Positions 1-11,569 of a DNA stretch of 64,000 nucleotides are shown here, piece after piece (the stretch's first letter is position 1; every line of letters starts with the position of its first letter). A program made the position numbers and the translations under genes. Source of the DNA: Aristolochia californica (lineage: Eukaryota; Streptophyta; Magnoliopsida; Piperales; Aristolochiaceae); assembly GCA_029961685.1 (NCBI GenBank), contig JARWKL010000005.1, positions 2,108,001 to 2,172,000 on the forward strand, written 5' to 3'. The notes below the pieces were generated by a model. It saw nothing but the letters and a program-made list of their open reading frames with translations, did not search any database and was not told the DNA's origin.

Positions 1-1771
1 TCGTTTGTTTGTTGAAGGAAATCTTGAGGCATATTTGTTCAATTATGAGAAGGCTCAACAATGTACATAGGTCAAATGGGATACTGTGTTTTGCATGGGT
101 GGTTCATGGGCTTCTAGATGAAGTTGAAGGGAGGAGACACCTTATTGTGGGGTTTCCAGATATAGAGGATTGAGATTGGTTGAGTGACCAGTTTACTAAC
201 TAGGAATTTCAATCAAAACTTTGAGTTCAAAGACGATGCTAGACAAGTTGCATCAGATGTGCGATAGAACCAATAATCATGTTTTTGATAAAGTCATGAT
301 GCTCGAGAGTATCGATGACAATGCATTAGTATTGGGTTGTCTTGAACTACCAGAGAGCGGTATAGGCAAGGTCTGGTATATAGTCCTCTTCGGCTCCTAT
401 TACATCCAAAATGAAACACTTAAAGATAAATCTTAGAGTAATTAAATAATCAAATATAAATAGAAGACTAATATAACTAAAACAACTTCAAAGTAAGACT
501 CTTCCGTGAGACTTCCTTCCCATTACACTCCTATTAGACTCCACCACATTAATTTAAGATTTGTGAGCTTCTTGTTGTGAGATTCATGTAAAACTCTTTC
601 TTACCTATTATTCAACATTTGGGTACCTAACATGGATATTAGAGTAGGCACCAAGTAACATGTTCAAATCAAAGGTGTGACCAATGAAAAGGGTTACCCA
701 ATAGACTAGGGGGTTGTAGTCTAATAAAGAATAAAAAGTTTATTATTTAAGAGATACTCACAAGATAAGATACCTACACATGGACACTTAGTTGTTCAAT
801 GTTCTCAAAACCTATACATAAAATCCAATTTAAGACTTGTTAAGAAGGATTGGTGTGGGTGTCAAAATGCTAAGTAGATGAAAGTTTTAAGTTTGAAAGA
901 TACCTATCATCAAAAGATACAATGTACTAATTGTTTGTGTCTTGAATTTTTAAAATTCATGTATTTTCATTGTTTCTTCGTAAGGGATCACTAAAATCTG
1001 GTGCATGCAAAGAGGTAAATCTCTTTTAGATACAATGATTACAAACCTGAGACCTACCATACAAGTATTATTTAATTATTGATTTTCTATAGCGTGTGAA
1101 GAAGCTATTTAGGCATGCAATTATACCAATTTGTTTTTATTTATTTTTTTATTTTTTGTATGAATTGAACTTCATTGTGTTTAGACTTTAGAAAACATTG
1201 CAATTGGCAAAGATGAAGTTCTTTGTTTGCAATTGGCAAAGATGAAGTTCTTTTGTTTATTTTTATTTTTTATAATAAGCTGCTTTCTTTAAAAAATAGT
1301 CAAAAAACAGCCATTGATAAAAATTAATGCTTACTATATTTTCTTGCAATTAAGGTCTTTCAGGTTTTAAACAACTTTTGCATGAATGGATGTCTCGTAC
1401 GTCACTAGACTTTTTAGGGAAGACTCGGAGAGGTTTCTTTTTGAGATGTTAACTGTTACGGTTCTTTTTGTCTTGGGTTTTATTATTATAGTTTATCCCC
1501 CATACCATGAATAATAATTTTTCCTTAAAAAAATAAATAATCATAACATTCCCAACTTTTTCGTGCATTTCTCGTGTAACGGCAGAAAGAAAGGAAAAGA
1601 AAACCACAGCAGGATTTATTGTTTCACCTTAACAATAAGCAATTAAACTAGAAAATAAAATACATAGACTTTGCTTAAACACAAACCAAACTCTTCTCCT
1701 GCTTTTCTTGTACTGCTTATGTCAAAGGCCCATAGACTTTAAAAAGAGAGTACCCAAAAAGCAGCACCTCT
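1..1771. other. Intergenic region, no gene recognised
   Basis: AT-rich DNA downstream of the methylenetetrahydrofolate reductase gene. Only short open frames are present (for example 221-436, plus), and none looks like a known family. A 29-bp unit is duplicated near 1199-1256 and has its own entry. The last 100-150 bases before 1772 probably hold the 3' UTR of the reductase gene, but I could not fix its end. Confidence 0.6.
1199..1256. repeat. 29-bp tandem duplication
   Basis: The unit beginning CAATTGGCAAAGATGAAGTT occurs twice head to tail with a 29-base period and no visible mismatch across the shared part. It lies in non-coding DNA, and its sequence identity suggests a recent slippage event. 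No function is implied. Confidence 0.85.
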
Positions 1772-4700
1772 TCAAATATTGGTAAATGCTGCAAAGATGT
1801 TTCCATGGATGTAGTCGTTATCCACCAAGCTAACCAAGAAGTAACTTCTTTGCACCTGCTCAAAAGAGTGTTCATTAATGAAATTGCGACAATACCAATA
1901 AAGAATAAAGCTAGGGAACAGGGAACAACAGATTAAAGTTCTAAACAAACAAAGAGGTTAAACAGAAATTCATATAACTGATCTGGAAAGCGGCTTAACT
2001 ATCATGACCAGGTTCAAATAAAAGTTCAAAATGTCACATGGTTATACAGACAGTTTTAGACCGAAATGGAAGAACCTCGAGGATCAGAGAGATCAACCAT
2101 TCCATTTTTATATTTCTTATATTTACACTAAGAATTCTGGCACTAGCTCTTTTTTTTTTTTTTTTTTTTTTTTTTGTGAGGATGCTAAGCAGGTGTTAGG
2201 TGATACGTTTACCAACAACACCCAGGAAGATTCCAAATGCTTTCAGACACTACTTATCAGACTACTGAACACTAGAAGAATGCTCTTCATCTTCCTGGAG
2301 GCCGCAAAAGGAGCAGATAAGCTAATGAATATAAATATAATGAAAGATTAAGAACTGCACCTCTTCCACTAATTTCCTTGAGGTGGTATCATCCTCTGGG
2401 TACAAGTTAGCCCAAGCTCTTGTCCAGATCTCGAATGCCTCATCCTTCCAGACCACAAAACTTGCAGGGTCCACAACAGTCGGCTGAATAATTTCCTTGG
2501 CAGGAAAAACACCCCATGTGACAGCATTAACAGCATCTGGGCCAATGTTTGTCATGCATTGGCCTTCTTTATTCACAGCCATGAAGGTAAGTGATGGTAG
2601 AGCATTGCATTTATTGACCAACGAATCTAACTTTTCCCTGGAGCAGAAGAACTCCAAATAGGCCTTCTGATACACATAGCCACCTGGTCCACCCCATCCT
2701 GTTGAAAGCATGTTAAACAGAATTGAGTACATTTTTGTTTCTTACCACTTGTATGATCTCTTGAAAATCATCAAAAAGATACAATTCATCTGAATGTTTA
2801 AATTACCCACTGCAGGAGAGTCAGATCTCTCCCCATTGACAGCTGGTTGGCTATTGATAGTAAGGAAGCCTTTCAAGTTAATCTGTCCTAATTTCTCATC
2901 AATGATCTTCGTCTCTGGCTGAAGCCCATCTAACTCTGACCATGGACTTGTTTTGAGCTTCCCCAAGCAGATGTTCATGAATCTCTGACAAAACACAATG
3001 CAGAACATAACTACACACTTTTCGAATATGCACCTTTGAAAGAACACTCAGAATGGTACTACACACTTCCATCCCTGCATCTGGAAGGAAAACACTAACG
3101 GAGCAACAAAATACAAAGACATATTACCTCACGTATATCTTCAATAGACTTCAGTGGGACAGCCCATTCTTCTTGAAGTTTCTTGTCACGAGCACGGGGC
3201 CTCATGAACTGCCAGAAAGGCAAGACTTAGTCAGGGTTAGGCTCCCAAAAAATACTGATTTGAATATAAATCTAAAAAGAAATGAGTAACAGTACAGCAA
3301 GAAAAAGTCATTTCTCATTAAAGTCCAGAGATTTCTTCACTCCTTAAAGCTCTGAAGACTAATAGCAGATGTTATCTTGATGACCAGATAGTACATATCC
3401 GTATTAATTGAGAATTGGTTATTGCATTTAATGTCATTCACATTTCAGAAGGTGGTAAAGAAGGAAGGACAAGACCAATGGATTTAAAAGGTTCTTTGGC
3501 CTCCCATCTTTCACTACTTTGATCAGTGGATGAGCTAAAAGACTTGCAATATTAATTGTCAAAATCAATACTTTTACCAAGCATATTTCCTTCTTAATGA
3601 ACCGTGTCCTTTTTAGCATTTAAAATAATATGTTAAAATGAAATGAAAAACCAAAAAAAAAAGTGCAGGTTGCATATCAGACCTGTTGGATAGCTATAAC
3701 TCATATAGTAGTTCTTTAACTTTTCAGATAGTTCTTACATTCTAAACAATGTAAAACTAAAAAAGAAACGTGAATGACAGATTGCATAGCAGACCTGTTG
3801 GATAGCTATAACTCGTATAGAAGTTCTTTAAGTTTTCAGATAGTTCTTACAATCTAAATAATGTAAAACCAAACAAAATAATTGGATGACAGATTGCATA
3901 GCAGACCTGTTGGATAGCTATAACTCATGTAGAAGTTTTTTAACCTTTCAGATAGTTCTTACATTCTAAACAAAATAAAAGAGGTAAAGACAAAGAAACT
4001 GAAAATACTTTTAGTACCATCACTGATACATGAGAACCTTTTTGTTCTCTCTGAAGATATAGAGGAAAGCCGCTGTTTGAGGCAATAAAACGTACTCTTT
4101 TTCATGATCAAGAAAAGATATTCACTAATTATTGATGTTTTAATTGATTTTTTTTCTGCCAAAGATATGGTATATATGCATGCTATGATAATTGAGTTCA
4201 TAGAAATCTGGAAAATGAATGTGAAGAGTCAAATAGTTTAGAACTGTATTTACCTGGTGGTCACTCAGTGCTCCATAAGATGGATTGCCAGAATCACTCC
4301 ATCGTCCACGTGGATACTGATCCCACCCTATAGTCCTGGCTATATAGCTTTTAGGACGGTTCGCCCTATCATATTGATGTCAAGAGAGATTTAGATGTGG
4401 TTCATTCTTCAAAATTGAGGCCTTACAGCAGCATTACTAATTGCCTATTTATATGGAACAATAAATACCAGAAAATTGGGCGAACATCTTCTTTAACACG
4501 GAAAACATTTGCAGGACGCCGCCATGGTAGAGGCCTTGAGATCTTGGTCTCCTCGATCAATCCAAGGTTCTGCAGATAAACTTTGTTATATAGAAACCAG
4601 AATTAAAAATAAAACGTCGCTGGTCTTTGTGTCAAGATAATTGTGTTTCCAGAAATTGGAAGAAGACCAGTTTATTTAGTACCCTAACTCTAGATAACCA

Positions 4701-7700
4701 CAAACAGGCACTTATTTCCCGATAATAAAACTAAAAATTATTTACAGTGTAGCTACTCACCAAATATCTGAACAGGAAAGGAGACAGACAAGATTGTGCA
4801 AGAAATTGTTTTTTAGCAAAAAGGAGAACAATTAAAAACAGGTTTGTGCACAGTAACCAATTGAAACCAAATGGCATCACGTAAATCCAAAAAGTTTCAC
4901 TCACAGCTTACCTTCAAAATAGCCAGTGCAGATTTTTCCATGTTCAGTGTGTAGAGATGCAAGGTCTTGATCCCATGAGACATAATGTTTTTACACATTT
5001 CAGTTCCAAGGTGTACCCCATAAGCCCTGACTGCATCCTCGTTTTCTTTTATTGGCTCCAGAGCAGCCATAATGTCAGCAGGTATCTACAATATCACAAC
5101 ATATCAAGGAAAATAAGGATAATACTACAGTAATTCATCTGCTGTGAGCTGCATCTCAGCATCATGCCAACAAACTTAATCAAGACAAAATGCAACGAAC
5201 AAAGTTGAGGTATGAAGATTCAGCTTCGATACATGCACCAACGAAAAGATTAAGCTATGCAGTTCACTTTAGTCAGAAAGAACTTGGGCACATCTATTAG
5301 GAGTGAGGAAAATAGTGAGGAGATAATAATAAGGCGGTATATATATATAAACACAAATGATTGTATAAAACCTATTATAACATACTCTTGATTGAGGGGC
5401 CTTGTTGACAAGAAAATCAAAGGTTCTAGAGAGGAACGCCAAACAAGTATTTACGGGTGATCCTCTAGTGCAGTTCCAATATAAGACACTTGATCAAAGC
5501 AACATTAACAGAAACACCCACTTCGGTTGGTAATACAGTGTGGCAAGACCAAGTCAAAGCATGGCCCTTGCTTTTATCACAGAAAGTGAAGTGTGAAGTA
5601 ATTTTTCAGCTAGATTGAATAAAATCAGGTTTAATTAACCACAGACTACATCACAAACAACTAGTTAAACCATCCAGTAAAATGTCAAGGTAAACTAATA
5701 TTAAAGAAGGGGCAACAAGCCACCAACACTATTTTATAAGTATATTGAAAAGTAAGAAAAAAACTATTGTCCTGATTGTCTTTTATTAAAAAATCTGAAG
5801 AAACAGTGGATGTTAAATTCAGAAGGTTACCTTGTCTAAAATAGATAAATGAAGAAAAAGTCCAGAATTCAGAAATAAAATCATTAAGAAGAAAGCACAC
5901 CTTGGTTTTGCAAAACCCAGTCATTCGCAGGAAGCCCTTGTAGTTGTTAATAGGCATAATCCCAGGTACAATTGGGCAGGTTATCCCAATTTGACGGCAG
6001 TCATTCACAAATTTAAGGAAAATATTAGTGTCATAAAATAGTTGAGTGATAATTACGTCTGCACCAGCATCAACCTGTGAGAATGAAAGAGCAGCATTTT
6101 TACAGGAATGATCGATATAAACAATAGAATCATTTGAAAAGAAATATAACCTATTTAGAATAAACTTGGAATCCCATGAAAATCGTTACAAGAAAAAGTA
6201 CATCAAGTTACCTTCCTCTTCAAATAAGCAAGATCATTACTGTATCCTTCTAAAGTAGCACTTTCACCTTGTATCATCTCAGGATGTGCCTCTGGATTCA
6301 AAGAACATTTCACAGCATATATCAGCTGGGGGTGCAATAAACAAGTTACATAGGTGAACTACATATAAATCCAAAGGCAATTTTCCTGCTAAGCAGTTTA
6401 ATTTAATGTCACCAACCTGGATAACCAGCAACAGTAATGCCAAAGTAGTCACCATATTTGGCACGAATATGTTGCACCTGTACCAAAGCATGATACCCAT
6501 GATCATATTGACAAACACAGTGGAAATCATCACCAGAAAATGAACCAATTATGTGGTAATGTAGTGCATATTTTCCTTTATTCTTCTTAGTGGCCTTCTC
6601 AATCATATAATGAATAATGATACTTCAACAAGTCATAAAGCAGAAATGAAGATATATACAAATAATCGAGCAAGAACAAAGTTAGTATAACCAGTGAAAT
6701 TTAATCCTATTCATCATACAAAGTTTTGCTCCTTTAATAAAAAAAAAGGGTTTTGCTCCTTTCAAGCACTGAACCTTCTCCCATGAGTACTAACTTCTGG
6801 CTTCAAATACATTTGGAATCATATATAGAACAATACTTACAGTGGATAGATGCATACGGGCATAGCTTGTTAAAGAATTTCTCAGATTTGTGGTTTATGT
6901 TACTTTGACTAGTGATACTTCTTTGTTCACTTGATTCTTTACAGTCTCTTGTTTCCTTGATATAGTAAAAATTTCCATCTTCATATAAAATTGGATTAAG
7001 TTTCCTTCTGAGAATTTGACCTATTAAACTAAAAAGAAAAAAAGGCTCTTTAGAAATGAAATTATATCTTCGAAAGTCCATATATTTGTTTTGCACAAAA
7101 TTTTATAGTGGAAAGAAGAAAGCAGACAAAAACAATGAGACAAGTAGGTGTACTCACCAAGTCAAGAGCACAAGCAAATCCACCCTCTACTTGGACAAAC
7201 TTATCCTGCCCGTGAGGTGGGTCACCCCTGAGGGCCAGAACATTTTGGATTCCATTAGCCTTGATGGTGTCAAGTGCATGTTCGAGTTTCTCCACTGGCA
7301 TGTTCGTACACGTTAAATGCATCATTGTCTCCACACAAACCTGCATACATAAATACATTTGAATGAAGAGAAAGGAAAGAGGAAGAAGTAACAGAGAAGC
7401 AATAATCGGACATCCACTCACGTAAGACCTCAGAAGTCCAAAAATCCTATCCTTAAGTGACACGAAAAGACAAACAAGTTGTGTAAAACATACCAGACGA
7501 ACACCAGATACATAATGGATTACTAGATTGAGCCAAGTTAGATTTATCAGAACAAATAATTGGCCACATTTTATGCTAAATTACAGGAAGAAACCAATAA
7601 AACAGAATACAAGATCTAGAGCTTCTAATAGGAAGGAGCGAACACAAGAAAAGCGGGCAAAGGACGAACGGAACAAAACAAACAGATTCAAACCAAAAAT

Positions 7701-8378
7701 CAGAACCAGTAGATAATAAGATAGAAACCAGAATAAAGCACAAACACGGGCAAACAAGAACTAATTTGTCATCACTGAATCTACAGCTAACAAAAGGACA
7801 GAAGCAGATAAAACTCCAAAAGATCTAGTGTCCTTAATTTCTAGTAAAAAACAATCTTATTCACCGAATCAGCATGCAACAAAGCAAGACAAACAACTAA
7901 ACGAAACGAGCTACCCTCCATCACCTGACAGAGCTCAAAAGACATAGCAAAAACAGATCTCGCACATTTCAGAATCGAAAACACAGTGCAGCACAGACAA
8001 GATCTCACAAAACAACAAGTCCCGCAAAATTCACCAACCAAACCGACAAAAAACACACATACGAACCAAAACTCGCCCTTCACATTCAGATCCATCACAA
8101 AACAAGACCATCGACCACATCATCGTGCAGAAACAGAACACAACCAAGCATCACCGTACCATGTTCTGCATCCTTTTGGCGATATCGAGCGTGACATCGG
8201 CAGTAGATCCACCGGCACCCCAAGTAATGTCACAGAAATGCGGGCCGTGCGCCACCATCCGATCCATCCGCTCGAACAAATTCTCCACGCCATCTTCCGT
8301 CTTCGGCGGAAAGTACTCGAACGAGAAGACTGTCTTCCCATCCGCCTCCGCCTCACGGATCTTCTCGATCACCTTCAT
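1772..8378 (-). CDS. MTHFR: Methylenetetrahydrofolate reductase (plant MTHFR)
   Basis: Makes 5-methyltetrahydrofolate from 5,10-methylenetetrahydrofolate for methionine synthesis; plant forms are cytosolic FAD enzymes reported to use NADH. I place 12 exons (in transcription order): 8160-8378, 7158-7340, 6417-6477, 6212-6291, 5901-6074, 4912-5085, 4469-4569, 4254-4365, 3128-3208, 2807-2984, 2361-2698, 1772-1855. All join in frame with GT-AG borders and total 1785 nt, or 594 residues plus stop, the usual plant length. The start MKVIEKI leads into the [11 protein letters not shown] motif, whose Glu is the conserved catalytic acid, then [19 protein letters not shown] and PGIMP of the TIM-barrel. 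The C-terminal regulatory-type domain contains [17 protein letters not shown] and WGVFPAKE and ends [15 protein letters not shown]. No break was found. The protein matches Arabidopsis MTHFR1/2 along its whole length as far as I recall them. Confidence 0.97.
2150..2175. repeat. 26-base poly-T run in the last MTHFR intron
   Basis: An uninterrupted T26 tract on the plus strand (A26 in the gene's sense strand) lies in the intron between exons 2361-2698 and 1772-1855. A mononucleotide run of this length could be a microsatellite or the tail of an old retroposed insertion. No target duplication was evident. Confidence 0.8.
3668..3980. repeat. Three 112-bp tandem repeats in MTHFR intron 8
   Basis: Three head-to-tail copies begin near 3671, 3783 and 3895, an exact 112-base spacing. 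Each contains the shared block AGACCTGTTGGATAGCTATA, and each copy ends near TTTCAGATAGTTCTTAC. The copies differ by a few substitutions and small indels. They sit inside the intron between exons 4254-4365 and 3128-3208 of the reductase gene, away from the splice sites. Confidence 0.9.
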
Positions 8379-8492
8379 CTTCTACGTCTCGCACCTCCTC
8401 TGCTCCACCCTTCCACTGAAAGAGAACAAAGTCACCTTACGAAATGAGTGCGGGCGTCGAGGCAGATAGAAAAGATCGTGGAGTATTTATAG
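8379..8492 (-). promoter_or_regulatory. MTHFR 5' leader and probable TATA box
   Basis: Reading the minus strand, TATAAATA occupies 8491-8484, about 105 bases before the reductase start codon at 8378. A TATA box there would give transcription starting near 8455 and a leader of roughly 75-80 nt. This placement rests on motif and distance only. Confidence 0.5.
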
Positions 8493-8499
8493 TAAAAAA

Positions 8500-10170
8500 A
8501 ACTGAAAAATAGAATAAACGGACTACGTTTGGCCTGAAGGGCCCACGTCACCAACCCGCGAATTTCGGATTGTTTCGGAGCTTCGCGCGTTTGGAATTCG
8601 GATGACACTCGCGCACCAAACGTCTGTATGGGGAAGAAGTGTTTGTGTGCTGTGGTAGACTTCGAAACCACCTGAATTTATAGTCCTCAAAGGGATATTA
8701 CCATTTCTTCATAGATTTACCTTTTCTTTAAAAAAATTCTTGAGTTACAAATAAGACGGTAATTCATTGTTTGCAAGCATTACTAAGTGCCACTTATGGC
8801 TTGTTTACACCTAATTATGATTAAATTACACTCGAATACTCAACGATTATAATAAATCGTTGTTTGGATACATTTTATCTTAGTTGCAGTTTTGTTGCAC
8901 TAAATTGTTGTTCGGGTTTATGTCTAATTGATATCTAACTACACCTAAACACGACAATTGATCGGTTATTTTAGGGTTAAGTATTATTTCAATAAGGACT
9001 TCAAAGTGGTATCAACATCAGGACAAATTTTGAATACTAGATATGACCCAAAGGGTTGATTAGTATAATAATGGGATAAATTTCAACCCCAGTTAAGTAG
9101 GGGTGCAAAAATAGCTAGGAGGTTACCATAAGAGGAATCACGATCGGAAGTGTGTAATAGCTAATTTTATAGTGCTTTTGCTCCAAAAATAAATAGTGTC
9201 AAATTATTTGATAAAACTATAGAATATAACTGGATCAAAAAATGTTTTGATAACACCAAATGTAACAAAATTAATACTTGTTGTTTTTTCCTCCTCTTCT
9301 TTTGCCTTCTTCCTTGTTTCCATATATATTGAGAATTGGGTGGGTTTTCCTCCTTTTTTCTTGGAGGCAAAGCTATTCATGGTGGTTTATGTTAAGGAAT
9401 AGGGCCACATAGATTAGTAAATACAAAGATTTTGAGTTTATTAGTTAATAAATAGGCTTCTTAAAATGGTTAATCATTGTGGGATGAGCATTGGACCCAA
9501 CTAAAAAAGATCGAATCTCTCCTTCCTTGTTGAAGATTTAGAGGCCGTGGGTGCCCTACTAGTTATGCAAGGGAAATTTTCCCCTCTCAAACTATAATAA
9601 ATCTAACTCGTTTTGCCTCCTTTGCTTTCAACTCAGTTCCGAGTCCAGAAAATTCCAATTCCAGAGTCCGTGTCAACACTTGACCATGATACCTACCTTA
9701 GTTGTTGGAACAGACGCACCAACCCTAAGTTGGCTGAAGACATTTAAGGAGAAAGTTGGTGGAAATTATTTTTTATTCCAGGTGAGAAAATAGCAACTAG
9801 CTTTCACCCTCCGTTGAATCATTACTATTGGAAACCTAAAATATCCGATTCAATACATCGATAGTTTGAAGGGTAGAATCCAACCATTAACTCGACCCGG
9901 TGTTAAGGGTGAGTCAAGGTCAAGTCTGATCACTTAACCAGGCTCGCCTTCGGGTCGGAGTTAAACCCGAGGGATATGCGAGTTAACTCAATGAATCGGA
10001 AAACCATGCCCATTTAATTACTCTCCAAATCCCAGGAATCAACTACTCTTTGCTGTCCGGAAGTAGGTGGCTTCCGAAAGCCTGACGTGGGCAGAGCAGG
10101 AAAACAGAATGCTCCCGCGGCCTACCAAATGCCTGTTTCTTTTTCTTTACTTTTTTCTATTAGAAAACCA
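8500..10170. other. Intergenic region upstream of MTHFR
   Basis: No gene recognised. The first few hundred bases probably hold the MTHFR promoter. The block at about 9880-9990 is comparatively GC-rich and reads like a decayed repeat, but I could not assign it to a family. Confidence 0.5.
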
Positions 10171-10179
10171 ATAATGCCC

Positions 10180-10600
10180 AGAATCAACAAAACTGGTGGG
10201 CATTTAGGTCGCATTTGTCAGGAAAAACATTTCCAAGTAGAAATATATTTTCTGGATTCATTAGTGCCCTATTTTTTTTTCCAAGAAATAGATATCTACC
10301 TAGAAATCTTTACTTGGAAAATTGGATTTGCCAAAAAAAATATATATATCTACTTGGAAATCTTTACTTAGAAATCTTATGGGTAGTCTCTTCTCCCGAC
10401 CAATTGCTTGACCTTCCTGAAACAACAATGGTGTCTTCATCTCAAAGCTCTCTTCGCATCCTCGATCTGTAGGTAATATTCTCCCTTCCCTTCCTCTCCT
10501 TCGTCTCCTTTCTACCTGTTTCCCCCCTCTTGTGTGATCTTCTCTCTCTCCTCCGTCTCTATCTCCACCAGTTTAGTTGTGATGATATAACTAATTCTAA
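10180..10600. repeat. Dispersed repeat, left-end type (copy 1)
   Basis: Contains ACATTTCCAAGTAGAAATAT, GGATTCATTAGTGCCC and a downstream pyrimidine-rich tract with TCTCCTTCGTCTCC and GTTTCCCCCCTCTTG. The same blocks recur in the same order at 28610-28940 in this window, so the two are copies of one repeat family. The family is not recognised. Short open frames here (10087-10472) are repeat sequence and not genes. Confidence 0.7.
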
Positions 10601-11560
10601 TATTTTTATTTACGATGATATAGTTATTTTGTATTATGTTCTGTTACCCTAATTTCTTTTCCAATATCACCATTTGAAATAAAAAAGTAATATAAAGTTT
10701 CTGTAGTAATTTTGCCAGAAAACTTCAAAGAAGTAAGATACAACTCTTAAGATATTTATTTTCAAGAAATTCAAGTTCATAAAACATAAAATTATAAATA
10801 TATCTTTCTAAGAATTTACATAAAACCCAACTTCACCAGGACCATATCTGTAATCTTGTACAACTCTAGTTTAATCCAAGATGTATCCATAAGATGGTTT
10901 TTGTAATCATCTAGTAAGACATTATTGGATTAGTTTTTAAATATTAAATATAAAATTATCAAATAGTTATCAAATAGTTATTCCAATGTGATTAGTTTAT
11001 GTTACAATTAATATTAATATTTTGGTCAACATTACCCTTATTGTACAATTAACATTATTATTTTGGTCAACATTAACTATTTCTTTCTTAAGGTTTTGTG
11101 GAGTTTTAGACAAAAAAAAAAAAAAAATGGCCACAAAAGAGTCACACCTTGTTAGGGAAACCAAAATAAAATAATACAAAAAATTAGAGTAAAATAAAAA
11201 TATTGGACATAAAAAATAAGAAAAGTTAAACATAAAATATATTAAACAAAATATACAATAAAACATAAATTAAATATTAAAATAAATAGAGTAAAAAATA
11301 ACAATAACAAACACCATATAACTTATATCTATAAAAATTAAAAATATATTAAACAAGAAATTATCAAATAGAAATTAAAATTAAACATGAAATAGATCAT
11401 ATGGATAAAAAGGGAAATATAATAAATAGAAATTTATTTAATTAAAATATATGATAGAATAAAAATGAATAAAAAAATTTATTTTATTATATGTTTAAAT
11501 TTATATGTATATGTGCACATATAAAGTATTTAATTTATTATGACAACTGGTGGATCAAAT
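10600..11560. other. AT-rich intergenic DNA
   Basis: Very AT-rich with no convincing coding sequence. A block containing TATTTTGGTCAACATTA is duplicated in tandem near 11005-11075. The open frame at 10997-11266 (minus) is low-complexity and hydrophobic and was not accepted as a gene. Confidence 0.6.
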
Positions 11561-11569
11561 TTGGAAATC

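Noticed and set aside
221..436. Short plus-strand frame at the left edge
   Set aside because: 71 codons with no recognisable motif and no supporting exon context.
7986..8469. Plus-strand frames over MTHFR exon 1
   Set aside because: Shadows of the minus-strand exon that encodes the conserved [11 protein letters not shown] region.
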